DNA of 64,000 nt from NCBI GenBank assembly GCA_009103225.1, contig RHPI01001616.1, positions 55,344 to 119,343 of the forward strand, given 5' to 3'. A program made the translations under genes and the position numbers. Source of the stretch: Chlorokybus atmophyticus. Its lineage: Eukaryota > Streptophyta > Chlorokybophyceae > Chlorokybales > Chlorokybaceae. This document shows, in pieces, positions 1 through 15,000 of this stretch (positions are counted from its first letter, which is position 1; the number at the start of each line of letters is the position of its first letter). Below the pieces are notes generated by a model that did no database searches, was not told the origin of the DNA, and saw nothing but the letters and a program-made list of their open reading frames with translations.

Positions 1-921
1 ATACAGATTATTGCCCTTCTTCCTTAAGGGGCCTCTGCTTTTTACAATCTCAAAGCAACGTATCGAGCCATAATAAAGGTAGTAATCATAAACCCAACGC
101 ATTTGAAAAGAATCGTGTACTTTAAGCCTGATGACAATCGGACTAAACGGTTTGTTTGAGGTTGTAGGCTAGGATTTGCAAATGTACGCTTGTGGCTACT
201 TTTAAGTTCATTTGCAGCTGCAGATTTACAATGGTTACTTTGCAAAGATATATTGTGATGTCCTTGACAAGCAATGCTCGTATGATGTCCATTGGAATAT
301 GCATAACAAGAGATGTGGTGATTGATGCACTTTATTGTGACGAGCCCCGCTGATGTTTTTAACCCCAATCATGGGTCATGCATTAAATTGATGCGCATGC
401 GCATCAATTTAATGCATGACCCATGATACGCACACATCATCTTCCGTTCAATTTGTGTCGACATAAGGAAAGGATCATGTTTTCTGCCTCTTTGTAGAGT
501 TCGCACTCGCATTGACCATGGCCCTCCTACATACGGGTAAGGTGTACAATTGTTGGATGCTACCATGCATGCTTCTACATAGGGTGTCAACAGTAATAAA
601 CCAAGCGGTGTTAACTGCCGTACTTCTCCACGATACGCTTCATAGTTGAAAACCACAGCATATATATGTAAATATGTACACAGACAGCTCTGGTCACTGA
701 AGGAAGGCAAGAATGAGCAATGAAAACTGGTTCATGTCCTCCACGTTGGCACACACCTTTGGGGTCATGGACTACACGACCAACAAACGCGCATGCCAGC
801 CAACAACCACGTGAATTTGCACAGCCAACATTGCTGCACTCCAACACAGATGAGCCCATCTCACCATAACTGAATGGTATCAGCTGACAGCCAATTACTC
901 CAACGTGTACGACAACGTACG
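1..921. other. Intergenic, no gene supported
   Basis: I see no coding exon here. The open frames on both strands are short, lack splice-consistent neighbours and have no recognisable motif. The stretch holds one striking structure, the perfect palindrome at 368-427 (listed separately). The last part, next to 922, is the likely 3' untranslated region of the proteasome gene on the minus strand. Confidence 0.6.
368..427. repeat. Perfect 60 bp palindrome without spacer
   Basis: The two 30-base halves are exact reverse complements and meet at the centre of TGCGCA (395-400), with no loop. The match stops at 367/428. A sequence of this kind can extrude a cruciform in DNA or form a long hairpin in RNA. 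No reading frame or transposon end is visible around it. Confidence 0.95.
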
Positions 922-2841
922 TCAGTCTTGCATTGGTTCAGGCTCATCTTCAACAACAGGCCCATCAGCAGGCGGAACCTCAGGCTCGGCTCCCTGGGCA
1001 CCCGGAACGTCTGGTGCATCAGCAGCTGGCATCTCAGCATCAGGTGCTGGCGGTGGTGCACCGCCAGCAGCAGCATCGGCATTCAACTTCTCAATGTACG
1101 GCTTGATGTCCTCTCCCTCAATGATCTTGAATGGCTGATCCTTACCTGTGCGTGTTGTGCAAAGTCAGAACGGGCCACAAGTGTTACATCACAACATCAC
1201 AACATGCGTGCCTGCCTGCATGCACGCGTGTTGGGGGTGGGTGGATGGGTGGGGATGGAAGGATGTGGGTGGGTGCGTGCATGTGTGCCTGTGTGTGCGT
1301 GCGCATGCACGGGCATGCTTGCTTGTCTATTCATGTGTGTAATCGTGCCTGTGCAGGCGAGCATAGGTCGTGAGCATATGCATGTGTGCAAGCAGCATAT
1401 GACAACATGTGTTCGGTGTTCAGGTACTTACCAACGATTGCAATGGTAGAGTTGCCTGTGGTGAGTTTGCCATCTGCTACTGACTCCTTGAGGGCGCGCA
1501 GTCCGTGCATGATTAACTCCTCTAGCGTACACTCCTTGAACGTCTCAAACTTCCGTTCCAAGTAGGTTTTTGACGCCTGCGATCTGCTCCCGATCGCCAT
1601 AGCCAAGCACTCAAAATAGTTGCCTGATGGACAGGTCTGAAACAAATGTGGGCCTGTCTTATCGTGACCAGCAACTAGAAGGCCAACCCCATACGGCCGC
1701 TTTGATGCTCGCTGCGTTGATACCTGCAGTGCGACAACAACAACTTACTTACTGTAGTCACTTAGTCACAGAACATAATAATGCAATGCTAAAGCAAATG
1801 CGTCCCGCTGAGCAACGAATGGCACAATATGCACTCCATGAAGAGCTAACAAGCAAGCCTTGCACATGGCAGGAAAGTTACATACTCCTAAATGCTAAAG
1901 GTTACCTGGGACCTGTCTGCGAGTTGAAGCACTAACCGCCCAACAGGGAAGGGCGATTCGTACACAAACTTGTGGTTTATGCACTCGTTGCGCATGTACT
2001 GAGAAAGCACGCGTCCATCTGCATTCAAACCCGCGATGGCTATCCCCAGATGAGTGTCGATCTGCCAAGCAAGCACTGTTTACGAAAACCGCTGGTTGGG
2101 CAAGGGTTTCACAACTGGGCTACTAGCATGCAAACCCTGATGTAATGGCTTTGGATTGAGAAGCACGCCAGAATTTGCATCATTTGCAATGACTGTGCGG
2201 TGGAGAAAATGCACACAGCTGCTTTGTCATGAATACAACTACCAGTGGACAAAGACACAGTGAAGCAGCTTTGAGCAAAAGAACATGGCGTTGAAATCAA
2301 TCAATAAAGTGTTTGCTGCCGCTACACAGCCTGCCTTTGGACACCACCGTGCACCTTGACTATGCATACTGAAAGGAGCTGATAGTAGCAAGAGTGACTT
2401 TGCAGGAGAAGCCATCATGTTGATTTCTTTCTTTGACTCACTGCATATTGCAAGCGCCAATCTATATCCCAAAATGACGCAAGCACGCCGAATAAAGCGA
2501 CACTGATAGGAACTGATAGCCAAAAATATGCTTACTATTACCGGCATTGCCGACGCCGACATGCACGTAATTCTGCTGCTTTTGTCTTGAGAAGTTCAGA
2601 CTAGGCACAGAAAGAGTGGAGGTAATGAACTCAGGAATGCTTCTACCTCAACGAGCTTGCGCTGATAGGACGACATCTCCCCGGCGTCACGTTTGATTGA
2701 AGTGAGGACGATGTGGTCCTTTCCCTGCAGGCCCACGGCGCAGCTGCCCTGCTTCACCGCCTCCATGGCGTACTCTATCTGGTGCAGCCGCCCCGCTGGC
2801 GACCATGTGGTGACGTCCGTGTCATACTGGTTGCGGAACAT
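922..2841 (-). CDS. PSMA1: 20S proteasome subunit alpha type-1 (alpha 6)
   Basis: Non-catalytic alpha-ring subunit of the 20S proteasome, acting in cytosol and nucleus. Four exons on the minus strand, 2841-2647, 2061-1906, 1723-1432 and 1145-922, join in phase to 288 codons, close to the usual size of this subunit. The N-terminus [15 protein letters not shown] followed by [17 protein letters not shown] is the alpha-subunit signature that gates the ring. Further matches are [44 protein letters not shown]-like [12 protein letters not shown] and HGLRALKES. The tail is Ala/Pro/Glu-rich, ending EPMQD, as acidic tails of this subunit often are. Introns are GT-AG; intron 3 contains an alternating TG/CG tract. 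It diverges from COQ5. Confidence 0.97.
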
Positions 2842-3303
2842 GGTTGCTGTGCCTTGATGCTACTGCTGCTCCTCCTGCTCCTACTCCTACACGACCTGCT
2901 GCTTCTGCTCCTGCTCCTGCTCGCTAACCTCCTCCAGCCCCAGCATCCAGCTTCGCCGCCAGCGCTACGGACCAGTCAAATGGAAAGCGATTTCAACGCT
3001 ACGGCGGCGACACCACCACCACCGCCGCCGCCAACGACGCCAACAACCACGACGACAGCAGCTTGCTGCATGCAGTTGAGACTAACCCTAACCTAACAAC
3101 CTTGAAAACATAACCGGCCAAACCCCGAAAACAGTTCTCTGATCTTCCCTCCTTGCAGCTGACAATCCCACCAGCCAACGCGAGTGATCCGCAGCGTATT
3201 CGAGGACTGCAAAGCCTCCACAATTTCCCGCAACGTCCTCGAAAATTTTGATGGTGCCAAAGTGTGCTGTGCGCTCAGCTGAGCATAGGTAGCTGACGTG
3301 GGC
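2842..3303. promoter_or_regulatory. Divergent promoter between PSMA1 and COQ5
   Basis: Only 462 bp separate the two start codons, so both genes must be driven from here. The interval holds a CTG/CTC-rich tract (about 2860-2935), CCG/ACC runs, and a telo-box-like CTAACCCTAACCTAAC at about 3083-3098. Telo-boxes (AACCCTA) are known in promoters of plant housekeeping genes; their role here is inferred. Confidence 0.6.
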
Positions 3304-5222
<1,919 letters not shown>

Positions 5223-5924
5223 CCGACATTGTGCTAGTTGCACTGTTACTACATGGGTCTGGTTGCTGTATGATGTGTACATGAGCGTGAGTTTTGTCTT
5301 TACTTAAATGTGATTTGGTGAGGTGTCTCTGTGTGGGATGCTCATGACGATCCCACTGCAAGCGGTACATGCATAAGCTGAACACCGACTGGGTGTCATC
5401 AAATTTTGTTGCTCACAATTGCGTAGTTTTGCTAGCTTTTGATCTGCTATGTGCGCATGGGAGAAAGGCTTCAGCATATCTCGTCCCATCATCCGTCTGT
5501 TGGTAGAGAGAAGCAATAAGTGGACCGCCTCTCCCGCAGATGAGTCATGGTGTTGTGATTGTAAACAAGGAAAACCATTGCAAAAGAGACCATTTTCCAC
5601 GACTGTTGATCAAGTCTGCAGCTGCACAAATCGGTGCACAACTCATACCTGTCTCAATAGTTTATGACTTGCGATGCTTGAGCAGACTGCCTGCCTACAG
5701 TCTGTCCTTGTGTCTGCGATGCAAACTGTGTTAGAGAGGCTTTTGCAAAGTTGGGGGATGGCATACTCAAGAGCATATGTAAATAGCAGCATAACTTACC
5801 GTAAGCGGCTTACGTGGTTTGTTAGTTGAGTTGTGCTTCAGCAGTTTGGATGCCAACATCAATCGTCACCCGTACGAGGCTATGCAAAATGCTGTGCCCA
5901 GATCAGCGGATAAAGTGTCTCCCC
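5223..5924. other. Convergent intergenic interval
   Basis: Between the 3' ends of COQ5 (+) and the long charged-repeat gene (-). It probably holds both 3' untranslated regions. I see no motif, repeat or exon in it. Confidence 0.6.
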
Positions 5925-8900
5925 TCATGTAGTCAACTCCACAAGCGAGTCCATACTCATGGCGCCTGCAGGCGCTTCACCAACCACATCCAGCTGGATC
6001 GGCTTCGCTTGCAACACAGCACTTGTTGGCTCATACCCAGTCTGCTCATCTGCAATGCCGTTCACGAGTGCATGCAAAGCCTCCTCGACTGCATGTACTA
6101 GCATGTCATCTTCCGTGCCAACTTCTACAGCAGGCTCCAGCAATGAAGCATCTGACTCGTAGGGCACAGTCTGTTGTATGCTAACAAGTTCTGCAGGAAG
6201 TGCTAATTGTTGGAGTTGCGGTGCCTGGTCATGGCCTTCAAGCTCAGTGCCATCTGACTCATTGACAGCAACAGAAGAAGTATGCGCTGGTAGGGCAGCA
6301 TCAGATGATGGGGATACCTCTTGCTCGGTCTCAGGCGCTTCGTATAGAGGTTGCAAAGGTGGTAGTGCAGTTGCGTCCTCAGCAACAACAGTGTCGTGCG
6401 TGTCATTGACGTGGGCTTGATCGGATAATGACGCCTCAGGTGCTGTCTCCTGTGCCATAGCCGCCTGCTCGGGTGCACCCACTCGGCGCGCGTCCTCAAT
6501 CAGCGCGTTAAGCACTTCATCGGCAGCAGCTGCATCATCAAGCGATGGCTCCTCATCTCTTGCATCTTCCGGCCTCATGTCCTCAGGTGCTGGCTCAGAG
6601 GCTTCTTCTTCAGTTGCAGGTCTGCTTGCATCTCCAGATGCGCCCTCGTGCTTGGAACCGGTGACTTTCCGAGCCAAGTGTTGTGGCACCTCAGGGAAGG
6701 AAGCCTCCGATGGCAGTGTCTCAGCCTCGATGGCACTATCAGACTCCACCTCCGGTGCTGGCGTCTCAGTTTCAACCTTGGGTTCTGCGGTTGGTTCAGA
6801 ATGGGTCTGACCAAGCTGAGACATGGTCTCAGCTTCAACCACAGGCGCAAGATCGGCTACTGGCTCAGCCATGGCCTCAGAAGCTGGCTGTGATTGGGTT
6901 GCAGGCTCAGCCTCAGGGTTTTCGGCCCCATCCTCAAGGGCTAGTGCGGGCCGGGACTCTACCACAACCTCTTCGGCTGCCACATCAGGCGCGGGCGCAG
7001 ACAGGCTCTCAAACTCAGGTAGGGTCTCATGCTCCCGCTTGTTATCATCAGCTTGAGCAATGTCAGCCTTGGGCGTCTGGTATACAGTCTTGCGCGCATC
7101 CTTGAGCTCTGCATCCAATTCTGATGGGAACTGAGTTTCTTGCACAGGCTCCGTCTCAGCGCCCACCTCTGGGTCTGACACTGGATCGCGCTCAGACTCA
7201 GGCGGGTCAACAGCAGTTTCAAACGTAGGCCCCGTCTCCATGCCACCATCCGCATGCATTTCAACCTCAATGTCAAGATCATCCTCGTGCTCACTTTCCG
7301 GCTGTGGTTCCGCCTCAGATTGGGACTCAACCTGGTGCACAACTGTGACCTCTGAATGCGCATCCACCTTGGTCACCTGCTCACCAGCCTCAGCCGCAAC
7401 GCTGGGCTGATCCTCCAACTCGGGTGTGCCATCGCCCTCAGGGTTGCGCGTGAGCTCCTCCTCACCCTCCACCTCTGCCTCCACCTCCACCTCTCTCTCT
7501 CCCTCGGCCTCAGCCTCTGTTTGGGACTCGCTTGCAAGCTTGGGTGACGCATCCTCCAGCAGGTTACGCTCGGGTTCCTTTGCACCGGCAGCCTCATCAG
7601 GCTCCGCCTCTACCCCAGGTTCAACTTCTGCTTCTGCTTCTGCCTGTGGATGAAGCTTTGAGTTGCTCAGAGGGTCCGGTGTCATGTCAACCTCAAGGTC
7701 AGCGTTAAGCTCCTTCCTTGCCGCGGGCTCCTCAGTCTCAAGCTCCCCATCGTCGTGCGCATTGGGCTCGGGCTCCTCAGCCTCCGCTGGGAATCCCGGC
7801 ACAAGTTCTGGCGTGACCTCAGCGTTGGCAAACTCATCTGCTGGCCGAGTGTGCAAGTCCACCTCCCCCTCCACTTCAACCTGTGCTTCAACCTCTGCAT
7901 CAAGCTGAACCTCGGGTTCCATCTCAACCGCATGCTCCGCCTCCACCATTGTCTCCATGTCGACCTCGCCAAGGTGATCCACCTCAGTCTCAGGCTGATG
8001 CTTCGGGTCCACCTCAGCCTCCATCTCTGCCTCTGCCTCGGGCGCAAGATTAAACTCAGGAGTGAATTGGGCTTCAAGGTGCTGTTCCTGCTCAAGCTCT
8101 ACTTGCCCATCCCTGAGCTCAATTGGAGACTCAACCTCAGGCTTGAGCTCAGCCTCAGGCTCAACCTCTGGCTCTTGCTCAAACTCAGGCTCTGGCTCGG
8201 ACTCCACATCGTCAACAGCCTCAGCCTGGAGATTGATAACAGCCTCGTGCTCGAGTTGTGGCTTTGCCTCGGCCTCAGTGTCTGCAAACTCCGCATCCGC
8301 CATGTCGGGCTCGGGCGTTGTTGCCTCCGCCTGCTCCTCGGATGCGGGCTCAGCTTGTAGAACAGGGTCATAACCTGCATCAACCTCGGCCTCGGACTCA
8401 AGTTCTGTCTCAGGCTCAGGCTCCAGTTCCAAGTCCGCCAACATGGACTCTGGTTCGGACCCTGCCTCGGTCTCGGGCTCGGGCTCCACCTCAACCTCGG
8501 TTGTGACATCGGCCCCGCCCTCGAGTTGTGGCTGCACCTCGGCCTTAGCATTGAACTCAGCCTCTAAGTCCGCCTCAAACTCAGGCTCAGGCTGTGTTTG
8601 TAGCTCAGTCTCAGGCTCAGTCTCAGACTCAGCCTCATGCTGCTCCTCGAGCTCGGGTTCAAGCTGGGGATCAAGTGCCTCAACCTCAAGGTCGAGTGGT
8701 GTTTTTGATGCTGATGGTGACGGTGTCTGCTCCCTGTCTCGTTCAGAGTGCTCTGGCAGGTCCTCCTCATTGTCTTCTGCGTTCGTGTTTGCAGCCAAGT
8801 GAGCTTCAGGTGAGTCCACATCGCCTTCAACAGCTTTGGCAGGCAACTCACTCGCTGTCACAGGATGTGTTGGCGACGATGCTTCCAAGCCTGAGGTCAG

Positions 8901-11900
8901 GTGTTGAGACCTGTCATTCTCATCTTCTTCCTGCAGCTCGGAGTTAGGTTCCCCTTCCTCGGCCGCATCCGCATCCGCATCCGCATCCGCATCCGCATCC
9001 GCATCCGCATCCGCATCCGCATCCGCATCCGCTTGCGCTTGCGCTTCAGTGGCTAAAATAGAATTGGCTTTCTGTCGAGTGGCCTCTGCTTTGTAGCCCA
9101 AGTCTTCACCTTCCTCTTCCTCTTCCGCCCCTTCTTCTGCTTCACCTTCATCTTCTTCGTCTTCTGCCCATTCTTTTTCACCCTGTTCTCTCTCCGATTC
9201 AGCTTGCGCATCCGACTCTGCTATGTGCGGGTCCGCCAATACCGACATATCCTGCGAAGGGGCAAAGCCCTCGCTTTCCCTTCCATCATTCAAGTCTGTG
9301 GCTTCAATGCTCCCTGCAATGTCAGCTTCAAGCTGACTGTCCCCAAAGTCTTCCCCTTGTCTTTCTGATTTACTTCCAGCTTGTTCTGCGTCACCACCTT
9401 GATCTACGGCTTCAACAGGTGCTTCGGCTTCGGCTTCGGCTTCGGCTTCGGCTTCGGCTTCGGCTTCGGCTTCGGCTTCGGCTTTGGCCTTTGCTTCGGC
9501 TTCTATGCTTCCGCTGAGTGAAACTCTGTGTGTGTCTGTTTCCAGCTGAGCCGTTAAGATAGTGAAAGAGCCACCTTTGCTGCTGCTCGATCTACGCTGC
9601 TGCACATGTTGCATGCCGTTATTGGCATCACCAGCATCCTCATAGTCACGCGCAATATGGCCTGAGCCCTCGACCACATGTTGCGCAACAGCCAACAAGT
9701 GCTCGTCATGTTGGGACTGAACTGACAATGAGTTCCTTGCCTCCACAACCGTGCGCATGTGAACATCCTCCTCTCCCTCCTCCTTCTCCATGTTACGCTC
9801 AAAGGGTGTCGGCACTCTGTTGGCAACCTCGCAATGCGAGTCAAAGTTAGGGTCTGGTCCTGGTTGAGTCCCGAGCTCCCGCTCTCGAGTGGGTTCGGGA
9901 CGCTGCTTGCGTCTGGTCCTGGGACTAGGGTCGCCTGCAATCCTGACCCTGCGGGAGTCCTGGGGAGCATCCGGGACCGCGACGGGGATGGGATCAGAGG
10001 GGTGCTCCTGCACGACATGATACAGCCAAGTGTCAGCCAGCATAAACATAAGTACCTATGTATGTATCAGAGGTGTGCATCAGTACGTAGCACACGTGGA
10101 CGTATGCGTGCGTGCACGCGCGCATGTGTGTACGCGTGTGCACACAAGCGCGTGCGTGTGTGCTTGTGCACGGTAATCTGTCCTACGATGCAGTAAGTGG
10201 TAATATGGACCCGATTGCGTACATTCTTGGCAGTAAGGTCGATTCGTGTTGGGGCCTTCAGAACCCTACACACAAAGACATGCGTAAGTACATGTAAATA
10301 CCCCAGCCACTTTGCAAAACTATGCAACTTTACACAACAACAACCCAACATACTTGTTCTCTGTGCCCTTCCCCTCGCGTTCCAGTGTCCTTTTAGCCGC
10401 TCTGACTCTCAGCGCATCAGCAGGTCCCAGCTGCAGCCCTGGCGCGAGACTCTGCTGTCCCAGCAACAGGTCCTGGGACCGGCCGAGGCCCCGCGTGTGG
10501 GACCAAAGCTGGGACTGAGAGTGGAGATGGGACTGTGGTTGGGTGAGGAGGGATGATGTGGTTGGGACTGAAGGCGTGAAGAAAGGGTCGAAAGGAGGTG
10601 TTGAGTTGAGGGCGAAAGCCGCCACTATTGCAGTGTTCTGTGAAGACAACAGGAGTTAACACGTCAGCAACAGCCAGCGGGTGCAACAGTGTGATGTGCG
10701 TGCGTGCGCGTGCGTGCATGCGTGTGTGTGTAAGTGCGCGCTCGCGTGTATCTGCGTGTACATGTCTAAAATGATCATGTATCGTACCTCGTAGATGAAG
10801 GCAATATCGTTGCCCATCCGTAGCAGACAGTTCTCGCCGTCATAAACAAACTCCCGCTGGCGTCCCATCTGTTTCTGCTCACACAGCAACAAGCAGTCAG
10901 TCAATTGCGTCACTCATACCACAATATATATGCAACTGTTTGTTGGATTCACCCTTACCCTCCAACCCGTGACGGCTTCCACCACTTGCAAGGTGGCCTC
11001 CACCGCTGTCAGCAACAACGCCTTGGTCTCTGCTTTGACACTAGGATCCCTACAAGGCAGTTCGGGTAAATGTAAATGTGCATGCATGCGTGCACCCATG
11101 TGCGTACACGCGTACATGCACACGCACACGCACGCACACTGATGTGCATGCATGCACACGCAGGTGTGGGTAGGTGCGTGCAGGCGCGCGCACATACACA
11201 CACACACAACTGCATATCAATTAACATCGCACCAGCTTACATGTCATCTGAGGGTGGAATCGAGCTCGCGTGCAACCGTAGCTTGTCCACCACGGCATCA
11301 CGCATCCTTACGGCCTTCACCACCTGCATCTCCCTGTCGACGTCCTTCACAACAGGCCCCACGGGCACTTTACGTCTGCAAACACACATGAGTTGGTTCA
11401 ATTCCACAGTAATGATAATACTCGAGCACAAAAAACAATGTAGTGTGCTTACGTGCGAGTGACAACTTCGGCCTTTTTATCCTCTTCTTGTGTGTGCTTC
11501 TCACTGCTCCTCTCTACACTGGTCCTGGACCCAGCCCTAAAGCTGCCACTCATGTCCCTGGGTGAGCTCTCGCTCAGCGGGTCCCTCTCAGCCTCATGAT
11601 TCCGGTCCCGAACCCGCTCCTGCTCCAGATCCCTACTGACCCTTTTCTCATATTTCTTCATCAGCCTCTCTGCCTTCTCTATCACGGCCTTCGGGTCCTT
11701 TACACTTGAGTCTCGAATCCCTCTCATGTCCTTCAAGTCCTTTGAGTCTTTTATTCTAATCCTTTGCTCCTGCTGATTGTAATGAGCCCTAAGGTCCTCT
11801 TTGCTAGGAGGGTCCCGGGTTACTTTTCTAATGTCCAGCTGGAGAGTTGGACTCAGGCTGGGTTCGGGATAGGAATGGTCCCGGGCTGAATCGAGGGGAG

Positions 11901-12019
11901 GGGGAGAGGGTAAGGACCCGATCGGGACCAGCCGGGTCGGGATGGGAACGGGACTGAGGGACTGTATGAGGGACTCCGCTGCACCTGGTTGGGCCTGAGA
12001 CAAAACACATGTGGGGACA

Positions 12020-12070
<51 letters not shown>

Positions 12071-15000
12071 ACCTTCTCCTTACCATAATGTTGGCGAAGC
12101 TGGACTCGAGGGCAGCCACGGTGCTTTTGAGGACCTCCGCCTTGAGGCGCTTTACCTGCTCTGCCACCGCATCACCTCCATACCTGATACATCCAACGTT
12201 GTGTCATTACTTTGTTATTGGGTACCATACCATCAGCACTGTCTATATGTATCTTGCATTGGTGTCATGATGTGTCTGCGTATGGAACTCACCTGCGCTG
12301 TGTTGCAAACACATCTGGGCCGCTATGTCCATTGTCCACGCTGTCGTTGTTGTTGCTTATTGCGGCGGCGGCAGTGGCGTTGGGTATGGCTGGGAGAGCT
12401 TTGCTTCTGTCAATAAGACACATGGGTGAAAGCTGTCAGCATTCAAACGTTGTCATTTGCATCAGAGGATTATTACAAGCAGTTGTGTACTCACTCGGCT
12501 GCGGCCTGCTTGGCTCGCTCGCTCTCAGGCAGTATGCCGAACCTACAATTCAGGCAGTGTGTCAACATGACGAGTATGTGGCATGCTGACACAACACTTA
12601 ATCAGTAGATGAGACAGTTGAGTATATGCCTGCGGTAAAGGAAGAGCTCGCGCTGCCGGCGGCGCTTCTCCTGCCACTCTTTCAGAGCTTTGCTTGCATC
12701 CTACACGAGACAAGAAACATTCTCACCATTCGTGAAAATGTACACACGCACATATATGCACATCTGTGTGTGCGAGGGCGTGCGCGTGCAGGTTGATATG
12801 TGTGCACGCACACGCGTGCGCGCACATGCGCACACGTCCCAGTATCTACCAACCACAGATGCAGGCACACACATGCAAACATACCGCGTCCAACGATCGA
12901 CTGTTGTTCACTTACTCTGTTCTCCAGTCGAGTCTTTATCTCATTCAACATCGCGCGTTGTTTCGCCTCCTACCAAACATAGCAAGCCACTTATCACAGT
13001 CCAGAAAAGTTCAAACCACTTGGCCATCATTCTGACTTCAGCACGTGAAGCCTCACCTTTTCTTCTGCTGTGGGCTCCCTCGGCTTCACTTTCCTCTGCA
13101 CAGAAAAACAATGCATCAACTTCCGACTTCAATTTGCGTCAAGAGCACTGTGCTACACTGTACATGCATACAAGTACAGAAAAATAAGACATCACAGCCA
13201 ACATCAACCACTTACCCTTTTCTTGCGCTTCTTCTTGACTGGCAACCGCTCTTCGTCAAAGAAGCCTTGCGGCTGAAAGGCGTATATACAAGAATCACTT
13301 ATGCGTGCGTGCGTGCGTGCGCGTGAATGTGCGCATGCGCCTATGTGCACAAGTGTAGATGTGCGTAGATGTACATGTGCGTTGCTGTGTGCATGCGCGC
13401 GCATACATGCGCTTACTTGTGTGTCTGTGTGTGTCTGAGTGCGTGGCTGCGTATGTTTGCATGTGTGCACATATGTGCATGTGTGCACATATGTGTTTGC
13501 ATGCACATGCGTTCGTGCTTGCATACGTGTGTGTTTCTACGTGTGTGTGTGCGTGCGCGCGCGCACGCACTTAGAAGCACACACTGGTGGCGCGTGCGTA
13601 ATGAGAGTGCTCTGTCCACCATCTCACTGATTGTCCCTTACCTCAGGTTTTAAAAAGGCTTTGCTTCTGTCAACAACATTCCTGTCGTCGGCCCGCGCAG
13701 GAAGCGCCAGCCTATCCGGCTTCACCTCCGGTCGCCGCAACTGATCAACAAAGCAATGGATGTGCTGCGTTATATTTGTTGTTGTTGTTGTTGTGCCAAT
13801 GTTTTGCCACACACCTTTGGGAGTGAGATCGCACTGTTGCTGTTGTTGTGGTTGTTGGTGCGTGGTGTGGCGTGCGGATGGCTGCGGGCACTCGCGACGC
13901 TGCCGTTGTTGCTGCTGCTAGCTGGTGCAACCTGCGTTGTATATGACATGGGTGTCATAAGAGCAGGATGAATTAGCAACAAGCTTCTTCTCAACAACCA
14001 CGCCAAGCCAACACCCATACCCGCACCCCTTCTCACCCCCCCCCACCCCCCCACCCCACCACACACACACACACACCCCATACCACACAACAACAACAAC
14101 AACAACAACATTGACCCCGATGAGCATCACCACCACCACCACAACAACAACGACAGCGTCAGCCTCACCTTACTCCTACTCCTCTCCTTGACCCCACCCT
14201 TCCCCTTCTCCTCCCTCCTCCCCTCCTTCTCCCTCTCCCTCTCCCTCTCCCTCTCCTCCTTCTCCTTCTCCCCCTCCTCCCCCCAACCCCCGACCGCCGC
14301 CGTCGGGGAGCGCGGGGACGAGGGGGCCGAGAGGGGCGGGGTGGACAGCGCGCGAAGACGGGCCTGGGAGGGGGAGGGAGAGTGAGTGGGAGTGTGTGTG
14401 TGTGTGGGTGGGTGGGTGAGTGGGGGAGGGGGGGGAGGATCGTGTGCTCATGGACGTGTGCTTGCAAGCTATTGTGCGTTTGCGTGCCAATGCACGCGTG
14501 CGTGTACATGAGCATGTGTGCGTGCGTGCTCACTTGTGTGGAAGTGTGTCTGCATGTGAATGTGGGTGTGCGCGCAGTGGTGAACAAGGATTCTGTGCGC
14601 ATATGCAAATGTGTTGTCTATGCGAGCGGGCTCCCTCCCTCGCGTATGTGTGTTCTTGTGCACGTGTGCTTATATGCACGTGTGCGTGTACGCATGCGTG
14701 TGTGTGCGGGTACCTTGTGTCAATGTGTGCGTGCGTGTGTGGGTGTCTGTTTGTGCGTGCGTACGTTTATGAAGGAGCACTCTGTGCCCGTGTGTGCATA
14801 TGTACTGTACAACACACACGCACACACGCGCGCATACGCGAGCGAGGGCACCTGTGCATGCACACGATGCTCGTCACAAAGTTACTGATACGTCAACAAC
14901 CTTTCATGTGTTTCCAGTCGACAACTACTGTAGTGCTTATCAGCAAGTTCCATTTAAACGTCTCTTCATCAGTTTCGTCACTGATAAATCCCTATCACTA

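Noticed and set aside
2713-3096. 127-codon plus-strand frame with a poly-Leu stretch
   Set aside because: It overlaps PSMA1 exon 1 in antisense, and the Leu run comes from a CTG/CTC repeat in the promoter; COQ5's real start at 3304 is fixed by splice phase and motif.
7755-8360. 201-codon open frame on the plus strand, and many others between 5959 and 9000
   Set aside because: They are mirror frames of the Glu/Ala repeat exon on the minus strand; their Ser/Leu/Pro composition follows from reading those codons backwards.
11449-12072. 207-codon minus-strand frame beginning with a His-Thr run
   Set aside because: The His-Thr part is intronic (TG)n; the exon proper begins at 11998 after a CAG acceptor.
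14165-14608. Arg/Gly-rich and Ser/Pro-rich frames around the C-rich tract
   Set aside because: Only the frame that reads Glu/Lys/Arg and ends at a GTGAGG donor fits the neighbouring exons; the others are shifts of the same low-complexity DNA.
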